Source of the DNA: Bacteroidota bacterium
Lineage (GTDB): Bacteria > Bacteroidota > Bacteroidia > Cytophagales > Cyclobacteriaceae
NCBI GenBank assembly: GCA_018267275.1
Contig: JAFDYV010000004.1
Coordinates: 62,001-126,000, forward strand
Direction of reading: 5' to 3'
Length of the DNA: 64,000 bases
The position numbers and the translations under genes are program-made. Shown one piece after another: positions 38,268 to 47,050 of this stretch (its first letter is position 1; every line of letters starts with the position of its first letter). The notes under the pieces were generated by a model. It was not told the DNA's origin. It made no database searches and was given only the letters and a program-made list of their open reading frames with translations.

Positions 38268-38298
38268 AAAAACCCTTTCATCTCCGAAAGGGTTTTTT
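38268..38298 (+). terminator. Rho-independent terminator after tpx
   Basis: AAAAACCCTTTC, a 6-nt loop, then GAAAGGGTTTTTT: a 7-bp GC-containing stem extended by A-T pairs and ending in a T run. It is close to symmetrical, but no convergent gene uses it. Confidence 0.85.
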
Positions 38299-38324
38299 GT
38301 TTCCGGTAAATCTATTACCTTTTG
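38297..38324 (+). promoter_or_regulatory. Weak candidate promoter of the amidohydrolase gene
   Basis: TTG at 38297-38299 and TACCTTTTG at 38316-38324 resemble the Bacteroidota boxes with a 16-nt spacer and one extra T in the -7 box, 20 bp before ATG 38344. It overlaps the terminator tail. Confidence 0.3.
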
Positions 38325-38343
38325 TTTCTAAACTTTCAATGAA

Positions 38344-39609
38344 ATGAAGTCAACGCTGCTGTCCATTCTCATTCTAGTTTCTACCGCCTTGTTGGCGCAG
38401 TCGAGTAGAAGCTTTTACATCACGGCCGATCGAATATTTGATGGCGAGGTAATGCACACAGGCTGGGCTGTGTTGGTGGAAAACGACAAAATCGTGGCGG
38501 CAGGGCCTAAAGAAAAAATCAATGCGCCCGCCAATGCAGTTAAAGTGAATTATCCAAATTCCACGCTCACGCCCGGATTGATTGAAGGCCACTCGCATTT
38601 ATTTCTCTACCCATACAACATTACCGATTGGGATACGCAGGTACTAAAAGAGACGGACGCATATCGAACCGTTCGCGCCACGGTGCATGCAAAAAATACG
38701 TTGATGGCCGGCTTTACTACCGCGCGTGACTTAGGCACTGAAGGCGCTGGCTATTCAGATGTGTCTTTGAAACGAGCCATCAACGAAGGCATTGTTCCTG
38801 GGCCACGGTTGTTGGTAGCAGGTCGCGCGATTGTCTCAACGGGTTCGTATGGCCCGAAAGGCTACGACCACGATCAGGAAATCATGTTGGGTGCGGAGCC
38901 AGCCGATGGAAACAATTTGGTGCGCGTGGTGCGCGATCAAATTGGCAAAGGTGCAGACTTCATAAAAATTTATGCCGATTACCGCTGGGGCTTGCAAGGC
39001 GAAGACCAGCCTTCGTTCACGTTAGATGAATTGAAACTCATCAATGAGGTCACGCGCAGCAGCGGCCGTGCGATGGTATGCCATGCCAAATCAAAAGAGG
39101 CGATTAGGCGGGCTGTGCTGGCAGGGGCCGAAACCATTGAGCACGGAGATTTTATTGATTTGGAGACAGGTAAACTGATGAAAGAGCATAACGTAACTTT
39201 TATGCCCACGCTCGCAGCGGTGGACATGATTACGCAGTACCGTGGCTGGAAAAAAGGCGTTGCGCCTGACCCTGCCAATGTAGTCAACAAGAAAAAAAGT
39301 TTTAAGGCCGCGATGGAATCAGGAGTAGCCATTGGCATGGGTGGAGATGTGGGCGTTTTTCCGCACGGTGAAAATGTGTTGGAGATGGAGCTGATGGTAG
39401 AGTATGGAATGAAACCAATCGATGTGTTGAAAGCTGCTACGAGTGTCAATGCAAAAGCCTTTCATCTAGAAAACCAATTCGGTTTTATTAAAGAAGGTAT
39501 GAAAGCAGACTTGTTGATTGTGACGGGTGACCCAAGCCAGTTGATTTCTGATTTGAGAAAAGTAAAATGGGTGATGAAAGATGGTAAAATCGTGCGAAAT
39601 GAGAATTAA
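38344..39609 (+). CDS. Secreted amidohydrolase family protein
   Basis: 421 residues with a signal peptide (1-19, ending LLAQ). The metal-dependent hydrolase fold shows H83-x-H85 (EGHSHLF), a carboxylated-Lys candidate in GADFIKIYAD, metal His in VCHAKS and TIEHGDF, and Asp in GMGGDVG. The closest style is that of imidazolonepropionase-like and Xaa-Pro dipeptidase-like amidohydrolases exported by Bacteroidota, which cleave small amides or dipeptides. The substrate is unknown. It is followed by two genes on the same strand. Confidence 0.9.
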   Translation: MKSTLLSILILVSTALLAQSSRSFYITADRIFDGEVMHTGWAVLVENDKIVAAGPKEKINAPANAVKVNYPNSTLTPGLIEGHSHLFLYPYNITDWDTQVLKETDAYRTVRATVHAKNTLMAGFTTARDLGTEGAGYSDVSLKRAINEGIVPGPRLLVAGRAIVSTGSYGPKGYDHDQEIMLGAEPADGNNLVRVVRDQIGKGADFIKIYADYRWGLQGEDQPSFTLDELKLINEVTRSSGRAMVCHAKSKEAIRRAVLAGAETIEHGDFIDLETGKLMKEHNVTFMPTLAAVDMITQYRGWKKGVAPDPANVVNKKKSFKAAMESGVAIGMGGDVGVFPHGENVLEMELMVEYGMKPIDVLKAATSVNAKAFHLENQFGFIKEGMKADLLIVTGDPSQLISDLRKVKWVMKDGKIVRNEN

Positions 39610-39636
39610 TTTAATAGCTCCTGATTTCGTATTTTG

Positions 39637-40473
39637 ATGAAACCCTTATTGCTCATAATGGGCTTGTTAATCTCAGAAAATGCGCTATCGCAAAGCGTTT
39701 TAAGTCAAGTGGCTAATCTGAAGGGCAAGGTCAAAAAAAATGAATACTTTACAGAACGTGAATTTATGGATAGCACTGGCAATGTTCTATTCACAATAAG
39801 CTTTGACAAGGATGATGCAATTGAAAATAACCCGATGGGATTTGCAATTATTGCGAATAAATTTGACGCCAAGGGGAATGTGGTAGAAAAGAAGTTTTTA
39901 GATAAAAATGAGAGATTATTTAGAACAGAAGGCACAGGCCCTGCAATTGAGCGGTTTAGTTACGATAACAGAAGTAATCTTGTCGAGACATCTTACTATG
40001 ACGAAAAAAACAACTTGATTTCCGGTCGTTTTGCATTAATCGTAGCGAAACACGATTCAAAAGGCAATACAATTGAGGAACAGTTTTTTAATGCTAACCG
40101 TCAACTTGCAGATGGAATCAGTATTCTAAAATATAAGTACGACCTAAATAATAATCGGATAGAAGAAAAGAGATTTTACAAAAATGGACAGCCTGTTTCT
40201 TATGAAAGAGAGAATTTAGCGTCAACTATATCATATAAGTATGACGATAAGGCCAGAATTGTTGAAAAATCATTTTACAAGGACAATGGTGAGTTAGTTG
40301 ATGGGGATGCAATAGTTCGGTACAATTACGACATAATCCCTCCAAATGATATTCCCAGCATTTATAACAATAATAATACAGAATGGGCTGAAGAAGTCAG
40401 ATTAGATAAGAATAGAATTCAGATAAAAAGATATTTAGTCCCAATGCCGAAAACTCAAAAACTCCGGAAATGA
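39637..40473 (+). CDS. Secreted hypothetical protein with YD-like repeats
   Basis: 278 residues from ATG 39637 (a TTG directly upstream is in frame but less likely). Signal peptide about 1-18 (ENALSQ). The mature part has degenerate repeats of about 30-40 residues of the form F-[ST]-Y-D-x-[RK]-x-N-x-[IV]-E (ERFSYDNRSNLVETSYYDEK, LKYKYDLNNNRIEEKRFYKN, ISYKYDDKARIVEKSFYKD), which resemble Rhs/YD-type beta repeats. No catalytic motif is visible. It overlaps the next gene by 4 bp, so the two are translated together. Confidence 0.75.
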   Translation: MKPLLLIMGLLISENALSQSVLSQVANLKGKVKKNEYFTEREFMDSTGNVLFTISFDKDDAIENNPMGFAIIANKFDAKGNVVEKKFLDKNERLFRTEGTGPAIERFSYDNRSNLVETSYYDEKNNLISGRFALIVAKHDSKGNTIEEQFFNANRQLADGISILKYKYDLNNNRIEEKRFYKNGQPVSYERENLASTISYKYDDKARIVEKSFYKDNGELVDGDAIVRYNYDIIPPNDIPSIYNNNNTEWAEEVRLDKNRIQIKRYLVPMPKTQKLRK

Positions 40474-41333
40474 ACCGAAATCAAGCTCTCAAAAAAATAG
40501 CAGCGACAGCTTTAAGCGTTACAGTACTGCCTCAAATCGCTAAATCAATGGAAGCGTTGCCGGAAGCAGTAAAAGGAAAAATCAATCACTCCGTTTGCCA
40601 ATGGTGCTATAGCGACATTCCATTGGACGAGTTGTGCGCTGCGGCCAAAAGAATGGGGATCAAATCTATTGACCTGCTGAATTCTACCCAATGGGCAACT
40701 GCAGCCAAGTATGGATTAACATGCGCGATGGCTTATGCCAACGATTGGGGACTGCAACGCGGCTTTAACAATCCGGCATTCCACGAACAGCTATTGAAAG
40801 ACTATTCTGCGAACATCCCCAAAGCAGCAGAAGCCGGCTTGAAAAATGTAATCTGTTTTAGTGGTAACGCCAACGGCCTGACTTACGAACAAGGGTTAGA
40901 AAATTGTGCGCGTGGTTTAGAACCGGTAATGAAAGTAGCTGAAAAATATAACATGCTCGTGAGTATGGAGCTGCTCAATAGTAAAGTAGACCATAAAGAT
41001 TATCAATGCGACCGCACGGATTGGGGCGTAAAACTTTGCGAAAAATTGGGCTCTCCGAGTTTCAAGTTGCTGTACGATATTTATCACATGCAAATCATGG
41101 AAGGTGATGTGATTGCCACTATTCGTAAAAACATCAGGTACATTTCTCACTTCCATACAGGTGGTGTGCCGGGTCGCCATGAAATTGATGACACCCAAGA
41201 ATTATATTACCCAACCATTATGAAGGCGATTGTGGAAACAGGATTTACTGGATTTGTAGCGCAAGAGTTTATTCCTGCAAAGCAAAATAAACTTAAATCG
41301 TTGAAAAAGGCTGTGAAAATTTGTGATGTGTAA
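40470..41333 (+). CDS. Hydroxypyruvate isomerase-like TIM-barrel protein
   Basis: 287 residues. The N-terminus (MNRNQALKKIAATALSVTVL) looks like a Tat-free export or anchor segment. The rest is a xylose-isomerase-like barrel with metal ligands E167 (SMELLNSK), D203 (YDIYHMQ), H227 or H229 (SHFHTGGVPGRHEID) and E266 (AQEFIP), the set found in hydroxypyruvate isomerases and sugar epimerases. The export-like N-terminus suggests a periplasmic sugar isomerase rather than the cytosolic Hyi. Start ATG overlaps the previous stop (ATGA). Confidence 0.88.
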   Translation: MNRNQALKKIAATALSVTVLPQIAKSMEALPEAVKGKINHSVCQWCYSDIPLDELCAAAKRMGIKSIDLLNSTQWATAAKYGLTCAMAYANDWGLQRGFNNPAFHEQLLKDYSANIPKAAEAGLKNVICFSGNANGLTYEQGLENCARGLEPVMKVAEKYNMLVSMELLNSKVDHKDYQCDRTDWGVKLCEKLGSPSFKLLYDIYHMQIMEGDVIATIRKNIRYISHFHTGGVPGRHEIDDTQELYYPTIMKAIVETGFTGFVAQEFIPAKQNKLKSLKKAVKICDV

Positions 41334-41352
41334 TGGTTCAAGTTTATTTTTG
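41321..41352 (+). promoter_or_regulatory. Candidate promoter of the delta-60 repeat gene
   Basis: TTG (41321-41323), a 21-nt spacer, then TATTTTTG (41345-41352) fit the Bacteroidota -33 and -7 boxes. The -33 box lies inside the end of the preceding gene. Transcription would begin only a few bases before ATG 41364, so the mRNA leader would be very short. Confidence 0.5.
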
Positions 41353-41363
41353 CTTAGTCACAG

Positions 41364-44192
41364 ATGATTAATTCTAAACTTCCCTACCTGAGCTTCAACA
41401 AATATACTAACCATTTGCCAATCACTTTTTCTTGGCCGCGCAGAATTTCATTTTTGGTTGTTGTTTTTTTTCAGTCGTTTTTTATTTCAAATGCGCAAGT
41501 GTTGTTAAAAGACTTTCAAGTGCAAATGAATGGTAGGCCAGACATTAATGCTATTGAACAGGACAAAGATGGAAATTATCTTCTCGCAGGCAATTTTGAT
41601 GTATATCAAAATTTTTCCGGCTCTCAAAAAACCGTTGCACATTCAATAATAAAAGTTGATGATAACGGTGAACTAGTTAAGTCCTTTAGCAGCCCGTTTG
41701 TAGACGGTATCATTTCGAAAATAAAATTCCAAATAGATGGAGCAATTTTGATTATTGGAAATTTTGCAAAAGTAAATGGCGTGGCAAGAAACAAAATTGC
41801 GCGCCTTAATTCCGATGGCTCACTTGATCCAAATTTTAGTGTCGGTCATCAATTTCTACGTATTTATAACGTTGGGATTCAATCTGACAGCAAACTGGTT
41901 TTATTAGGAGATGTTGGCTTATCAAATTCCCTTTTGATAAGGGTGAATTCAAATGGCACAATTGACAGTTCATTCAATACTGAATTAGAATCTGTTTTCG
42001 CTCCCCACTTGCTGTTAGTCGACAATAAAGACCGAATCATTATTGCTGGTTCCTACTTCGATGGCAATTCAAATTCGTTTGCCAAAATAATCCGCCTTCA
42101 AAGGAATGGATCAAATGATCCCAATTTCCAACACGGTTATTTCTATTCGCAAAGCATACAACTGCTGGGAGACATTATTTTTTCAAAAGAAAAGCAAATA
42201 ATTGTAGTTGGAGGCTTTGATAAGTTTAATGAAACCCTGAATAACAAAGTGGCGCTTATCGATACATTAGGGAACATTCAAAAAGACTTTGCATTAAATA
42301 TTGGTAGCGGTATTGATCAGTACATCACCAGTGTTGGAATATTTAATGATGGAAAAATTGGGGTCACTGGTATGTTTACAAACTACTATGGTGCACCTGC
42401 AAACATTATTTTGTTTGATCGCTTCGGAAGATTCAACTCGATTGTCGCATTGACCAGTAACAACAACAACAATGTGTGTTTTGTGGACTCCAATAACCGA
42501 CTATTGATGGCTGGTACATACAATTTTGTGTATGGCCCCGGATTTTCCTACATCGCACCAAGGCGACAGATAGCACGTTTTAATCTAGACTTTTCAATTG
42601 ATGAAAACTTTAGACCTATTCTTTCTTCAATTTCACGACCTCTTTCCATTGCTGTACAGCCAAACGGGAACATCACAATAGGATGCAATTGGTATGACTT
42701 CGTAAATCCAAAAACCGGAGCATCTGAACCATTTTTACGAATCAACAAAGATGGTTCATTGAATCGAACATTTAGCCCCAATGCGATCTTTACAAATGCG
42801 TACTCTCTTCAGTCAATTTCAAATGATCAAATTCTTGCAGGCGGTTCCTTTAGTTCAATCAACGGAAATTCATATAAAGGGATCATAGCAATGAACAATG
42901 ACGGCAGTATAGTTGAATCTTTCGTAGCCAGCCGTAAACTGTTTTCTCAGTTAAGTGAAGACCCAACAGTCGCTAAAGTCAAATATATCGGCAATAAAAT
43001 CTATGCCGCGGGAATTCTTTCAGGATGCGATACCCATTTATCTAATAGCATTATAAAACTTAACCTTGACGGGACACCATCTACTGACTTTAGCAGCCAA
43101 CTGCCTGAAAACTCAAACATAAATAATTTCGTAGTTCTACCCGATGAGAGCATTATTGCATCCGGCTATTTTCCATTCAATCAAAGCACTTTTGAAATTT
43201 CATTCTTGGTCAGGCTTAATAAAAATGGGGCTGTCGATAGGACCTTCCCACTATACAAAGAACCGGTGGAAGATGTAGCGGTTGACTTACAAGGGAAAAT
43301 ACTAATCGCAGGACACAACAAAGTTGTCAAACTGCTTCCTAGTGGATTTTTAGATAATTCATTCAAATCAGTTTCGTTTACAGGCGGGTACGTAGTTGTT
43401 AACAAAATCAGAATTGTAGACAAAAACATTTTCATTTCTGGAAATTTCAATACTGTGAATGGCAATCCTTCAAATGCCATCGCTCTATTGGACAGCAATG
43501 GGAATTTTATTCCAATGCCCAATTTATCTTTAAGCGGAAATTCTAAAATAAACGATGCCACGTACATTGATCAACGGCTGTATTTGACCGGTGGAATTTT
43601 TAGCGATGATTTCCAATCTTCAGTTGCCATCATTGATTTTGGCCCTCCTGTTCTTTCAAAAACCTATTTGACCTTAGAAAGTGAGGCAAAAAATACCGAA
43701 ATCATATTAAAATGGTCTGCCAATTCATACAACAACGTAAGCGGCTATACTATTGAAAGGACTTCCCTGTCACAAAATTTGATTTTCTCCCTTCTTGACT
43801 CGATAAAGACTCCAAATACTCTCTCTTATATCGATAGGAAAGCCAATATGAACGAAGAATACTTCTACAGAGTGGCTGCATATAACTCAAGAGGTAACTC
43901 AAACTACTCAAATGTTGTTAAAGGTTTGTTAGTCACCGAGGTTACAAATGAGGAGCAACTGATGATTTACCCTAACCCGGCCATAACGAGAATTGTTATT
44001 ACTCTCCAGCAAACTGAGTCGCTAAGTCGGTGTACGGCCACTTCTATGACGGGTCAAACTCTTTTGCTCACAGAAATTGAAGTATTCAATAGAAATTCAA
44101 CTATTGATATGAGCAATCTAACAAGTGGGGTTTACATATTAACAATCGAGACGACCAAAGGGAGCTACAAAAAGAAAATCGTCAAGTTGTAG
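41364..44192 (+). CDS. Secreted delta-60 repeat protein with type IX sorting domain
   Basis: 942 residues. The long N-terminus ends in a signal peptide near residue 45 (FFISNAQ). The body holds many delta-60 type beta repeats, recognised by DGSLDPNFS, NGTIDSSFN, NGSNDPNFQ, DGSLNRTFSP, NGAVDRTFP and related motifs about 50 residues apart, suggesting a propeller-like surface domain. A fibronectin III-like segment (LKWSANSYNNVSGYTIERT) follows at about 785-855. The last 75 residues are a Por/type IX secretion sorting domain (LMIYPNPAITRI ... LTSGVYILTIETTKG ... KKKIVKL). It should be exported and fixed to the cell surface or released. Function of the repeat domain is unknown. Confidence 0.9.
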   Translation: MINSKLPYLSFNKYTNHLPITFSWPRRISFLVVVFFQSFFISNAQVLLKDFQVQMNGRPDINAIEQDKDGNYLLAGNFDVYQNFSGSQKTVAHSIIKVDDNGELVKSFSSPFVDGIISKIKFQIDGAILIIGNFAKVNGVARNKIARLNSDGSLDPNFSVGHQFLRIYNVGIQSDSKLVLLGDVGLSNSLLIRVNSNGTIDSSFNTELESVFAPHLLLVDNKDRIIIAGSYFDGNSNSFAKIIRLQRNGSNDPNFQHGYFYSQSIQLLGDIIFSKEKQIIVVGGFDKFNETLNNKVALIDTLGNIQKDFALNIGSGIDQYITSVGIFNDGKIGVTGMFTNYYGAPANIILFDRFGRFNSIVALTSNNNNNVCFVDSNNRLLMAGTYNFVYGPGFSYIAPRRQIARFNLDFSIDENFRPILSSISRPLSIAVQPNGNITIGCNWYDFVNPKTGASEPFLRINKDGSLNRTFSPNAIFTNAYSLQSISNDQILAGGSFSSINGNSYKGIIAMNNDGSIVESFVASRKLFSQLSEDPTVAKVKYIGNKIYAAGILSGCDTHLSNSIIKLNLDGTPSTDFSSQLPENSNINNFVVLPDESIIASGYFPFNQSTFEISFLVRLNKNGAVDRTFPLYKEPVEDVAVDLQGKILIAGHNKVVKLLPSGFLDNSFKSVSFTGGYVVVNKIRIVDKNIFISGNFNTVNGNPSNAIALLDSNGNFIPMPNLSLSGNSKINDATYIDQRLYLTGGIFSDDFQSSVAIIDFGPPVLSKTYLTLESEAKNTEIILKWSANSYNNVSGYTIERTSLSQNLIFSLLDSIKTPNTLSYIDRKANMNEEYFYRVAAYNSRGNSNYSNVVKGLLVTEVTNEEQLMIYPNPAITRIVITLQQTESLSRCTATSMTGQTLLLTEIEVFNRNSTIDMSNLTSGVYILTIETTKGSYKKKIVKL

Positions 44193-44197
44193 TCTTA

Positions 44198-44350
44198 TCA
44201 GAGCCGTTCAATCAAGCTGACATAAAGGTCGGTAAGTTTGGCTTCTGCTTTGGCCGCTACCTTTAGTATTTCTTGAATACTTGCCGGCTTGAGGTTGTCC
44301 GGGTCGCAATCGTCTGTTAACACCGAAACCGCGCAACAGGGCAACCCCAT
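44198..44350 (-). pseudogene. Detached 3-prime fragment of a purine nucleoside phosphorylase gene
   Basis: On the minus strand these 153 nt code for 50 residues plus stop (MGLPCCAVSVLTDDCD ... LTDLYVSLIERL) that match the C-terminus of the intact phosphorylase at 45352-46167, with a few substitutions. It lacks the active-site parts, so it is not functional. It lies 5 bp after the delta-60 stop and is separated from the intact gene by the DUF4097-like gene, which points to an old tandem duplication followed by deletion or replacement. Confidence 0.85.
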
Positions 44351-44377
44351 GAGGCTGTGAAAATATGTGACATGTAA

Positions 44378-45247
44378 CTAGCGTTTCACCAACCTCACCC
44401 TCGCATCATCGGTTCTGATTTCTACATTCGCATTTCCACTGGCCAACGCAAGGCGCGTGCGGTCTTCTGATTCTTCCAGTTTTTGAAAATTGCCTTCAGT
44501 GATTACCCGCGTATCGTCATGTCGAATTTCAAATTTGCCGCCACCCTGGGTAACCGTCAGTGCAACTAGCCCGTCTTGCGACCGAATGCGATAGTCACCA
44601 TTGTCAAACAACGCAGTCTCAACAATCAGATCGCCATCGTCCATGTCTGCATTGATTGAAGAAAACTTAGCATTTGAAATTCTAACATCTGCGTCATCTG
44701 CATCAATAGTCAAGTCCCCCTTTCCTTCATCCATTGTAATGTCACCGTCATCCAGCCTAAAGCGAAAACGGCTGCCCGAGCAGGCTGTCAATGCTACATC
44801 GGCATCATCTGCTTCAATAGAAATTTCGCCATCAATGTTATTGATCTTATAATCGCCATCATCACCTTTCACCCGAAGGCTAGCACCTTGCGGCACGCTG
44901 ATATCAATCGTGTATTTTTCACTGTAGTACCCAATCACGCCCGACATCTGATGGTGTTTTCGCTCTTCGACTTCCAGATTGCCACCTTCCTCGGTCACAT
45001 CTACGGAAAACTCATCGTGGTTGCCAAAAACCCAACCTTTGGTTGTCACCAATCGATTTATTTTTACGTGGGCATTGGTGCGGGTTGTTCCAGAAATGGA
45101 AACCTTTGCATCCGAGCATTTGAGAATAAGTGTTCCGTTAGCGGCCATCGCGTACTCTTTATCTAGGTTGTACGCATTTCCTTTTTCTTGTGCAAAAGCA
45201 GGAAGGCTAACGACCAACGAAAGAGCAAAGAGGTAGATTGTTTTCAT
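44378..45247 (-). CDS. Secreted DUF4097-like beta-strand repeat protein
   Basis: 289 residues with a signal peptide (1-19, ending AFAQ). The mature chain is a run of short beta repeats with acidic turns (GDDGDYKI, EADDADVAL, RLDDGDITM, DADDADVRI, DMDDGDLIV), about 20 residues apart, like DUF4097/DUF2807 adhesin-type right-handed helices. The many DDxD turns could bind calcium, which is inference. It lies between the phosphorylase gene and its detached 3-prime fragment, so it may have arrived in that position by rearrangement. Confidence 0.8.
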   Translation of the reverse strand: MKTIYLFALSLVVSLPAFAQEKGNAYNLDKEYAMAANGTLILKCSDAKVSISGTTRTNAHVKINRLVTTKGWVFGNHDEFSVDVTEEGGNLEVEERKHHQMSGVIGYYSEKYTIDISVPQGASLRVKGDDGDYKINNIDGEISIEADDADVALTACSGSRFRFRLDDGDITMDEGKGDLTIDADDADVRISNAKFSSINADMDDGDLIVETALFDNGDYRIRSQDGLVALTVTQGGGKFEIRHDDTRVITEGNFQKLEESEDRTRLALASGNANVEIRTDDARVRLVKR

Positions 45248-45351
45248 GCGTCTGGAGTTGTTTGTCGTTTAGACGCCAAATGCCCTAGAATGGTTGCAGC
45301 TTATTTGAAAACTGTAGTGAACCCGCACAAATTCGTCATCAGTTGCACCAA

Positions 45352-46167
45352 TCACAATCGAGCTATGAGTTCCACGTAAAGCTGAGTCAATTGGGGTTCT
45401 GCCTTTGCCGCTACTTTGAGAATTTCTTGAATATTGGCTGGCTTCAGGTTGTCTGGGTCACAATCGTCTGTTAACACCGAAACCGCGCAGCAGGGCAACC
45501 CCATGTGCTTGGCCACCAAAACTTCGGGCACGGTACTCATCCCCACGGCATCGGCTCCGATTTGCCGCAAATAACGATACTCTGCTCTGGTTTCGAGATT
45601 AGGCCCAATTACCGCAGCATATACACCTTTGTTCAATTTCAGTTTCTTCTCTTTAGAAATTTTTATCAAGAGCGAAGTGAGTTTTTTTGAATAAGGTTCA
45701 CTCATGTCCGGAAACCGCGGGCCCAGCACCTCAAAGTTTTCACCCCGCAAGGGATTGTCGGGTTGCAGATTGATGTGGTCGTCTATCAACATCATCTCAC
45801 CTTTTTTCCATTTAGGGTTCAGATTACCAGCAGCATTTGAAATCAACAGTTCCTCAATACCCAACATTTTCATCACCCGCACCGGCAACGTAATTTTTTG
45901 CATGCTATAACCTTCATAAAAATGAAAGCGCCCTTGCATAGCAAGAATCTTCTTTCCTTTCACGGTTCCATAAATCAATTTCCCTTTATGGAATTCTACA
46001 GTAGAAACCGGAAAGTGAGGAATGGAATTGTAATTGATTTCGATGGGGTTCTTAACTTCCTTTACAAACAAGTTGCCCAAGCCGGTACCTAATATTACGC
46101 CTACTTCAGGTTGGTCAACACCGTGTTTCTTTAGGTAGTCGGTTGCTTCAATTATTTCATTTAACAT
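45352..46167 (-). CDS. punA: Purine nucleoside phosphorylase, trimeric type
   Basis: 271 residues, full length for the trimeric inosine/guanosine class. It splits purine nucleosides with phosphate for salvage. Visible marks are ILGTGLGNL (phosphate loop), MQGRFHFYEGY, SNAAGNLNPKWKKGEMMLIDDHINL-type loop (only partly quoted: LIDDHINL), GPNLETRAEYRYL and MSTVPEVLVAKHMGLP. All active-site motifs are present, so this is the working copy; a duplicate of its last 50 codons remains at 44198-44350. Confidence 0.93.
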   Translation of the reverse strand: MLNEIIEATDYLKKHGVDQPEVGVILGTGLGNLFVKEVKNPIEINYNSIPHFPVSTVEFHKGKLIYGTVKGKKILAMQGRFHFYEGYSMQKITLPVRVMKMLGIEELLISNAAGNLNPKWKKGEMMLIDDHINLQPDNPLRGENFEVLGPRFPDMSEPYSKKLTSLLIKISKEKKLKLNKGVYAAVIGPNLETRAEYRYLRQIGADAVGMSTVPEVLVAKHMGLPCCAVSVLTDDCDPDNLKPANIQEILKVAAKAEPQLTQLYVELIARL

Positions 46168-46273
46168 AGAATACTAGTTTCAAGATTTGAAAATAAGATG
46201 ATTTGAAAATGCATTTGGACAGGTTGCCCGAATACAACGGATGAATTCAGATTGCAAACCGTGGCCAGATAAA

Positions 46274-47035
46274 TTAGCTGTAGAAATTCTTTTTTTCTGT
46301 TTTGGCGACTTCAATAAAAAACTCACTTACTTTTTGCGTGGTAGCTTCAAAGAATTGTTTTCCTTTTTCTGCTGAGGCTTGGCTTGGGTCACCCACACCT
46401 GTATCTTTTGTTACACTCGTCCACCTGCGTTCGGCCCAAGCCCAACCATCTTGCACTGCCTTAAAAACAAATTTCTTCGCCTTGCCATCGCCCGCCTCCG
46501 AAAGTGGTCGTACTAAATCGGGTTGAAGGTGCATGATAACGCTAGTCTCCATTTCGCCCGCGTGATCGTCTTTGCTTTCAAAGAATTGTTTTTGGTCGAC
46601 AGACTGAAACCAATTGCAGGCACACAAAAACATGTCGGGAAATTTCAAACCCAACTCTCGAATAGCGTTATTGAAATGATTGGCACCGTGGCTGTTAAAA
46701 ATGATTAATTTGTAAATACCTTGCCTGTTGAGTGTATCCACCACATCGTGAAGTACAGCCAATTGCGTGCTGGGGTTCATGTTGATGTCGAGTGTGACAT
46801 CAAATTGCCCGGTGTTTACCCCAAAAGGGATGCAGGGCAAGACAATCACTTTCGCGCCTTTTCCCCAGGCAATTCTTGCAGCCTCGGTCGCTACCTCTTC
46901 TGCTTCAATGATGTCTGTGCCATACGGTAAATGATAGTTGTGCGCCTCGGTAGCGCCCCATGGAAGCACCGCCAGCTCAAACTTTGTTTCTTGAATCGCT
47001 TTCCAGTTAGTTTCTTTCAAAATGTAGGGGCGCAT
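46274..47035 (-). CDS. Creatininase family protein
   Basis: 253 residues. The metal-site motifs of the creatininase/creatinine amidohydrolase fold are visible: LPWGATEAHNYHLPYGTD near residue 24, FNSHGANHFNN near 113 and DDHAGEMETSV near 157. Members include creatininase, mycofactocin-maturation peptidases and formamide hydrolases in riboflavin or deazaflavin pathways. No neighbour points to one of these, so the substrate is open. It lies 15 bp after the LOG-family gene. Confidence 0.88.
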   Translation of the reverse strand: MRPYILKETNWKAIQETKFELAVLPWGATEAHNYHLPYGTDIIEAEEVATEAARIAWGKGAKVIVLPCIPFGVNTGQFDVTLDINMNPSTQLAVLHDVVDTLNRQGIYKLIIFNSHGANHFNNAIRELGLKFPDMFLCACNWFQSVDQKQFFESKDDHAGEMETSVIMHLQPDLVRPLSEAGDGKAKKFVFKAVQDGWAWAERRWTSVTKDTGVGDPSQASAEKGKQFFEATTQKVSEFFIEVAKTEKKNFYS

Positions 47036-47050
47036 AAACGAAACTCCGTT

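Noticed and set aside
44201..44350. Possible small RNA or new gene after the delta-60 repeat gene
   Set aside because: The sequence matches the 3-prime end of the nearby phosphorylase gene codon by codon, so it is a gene fragment.
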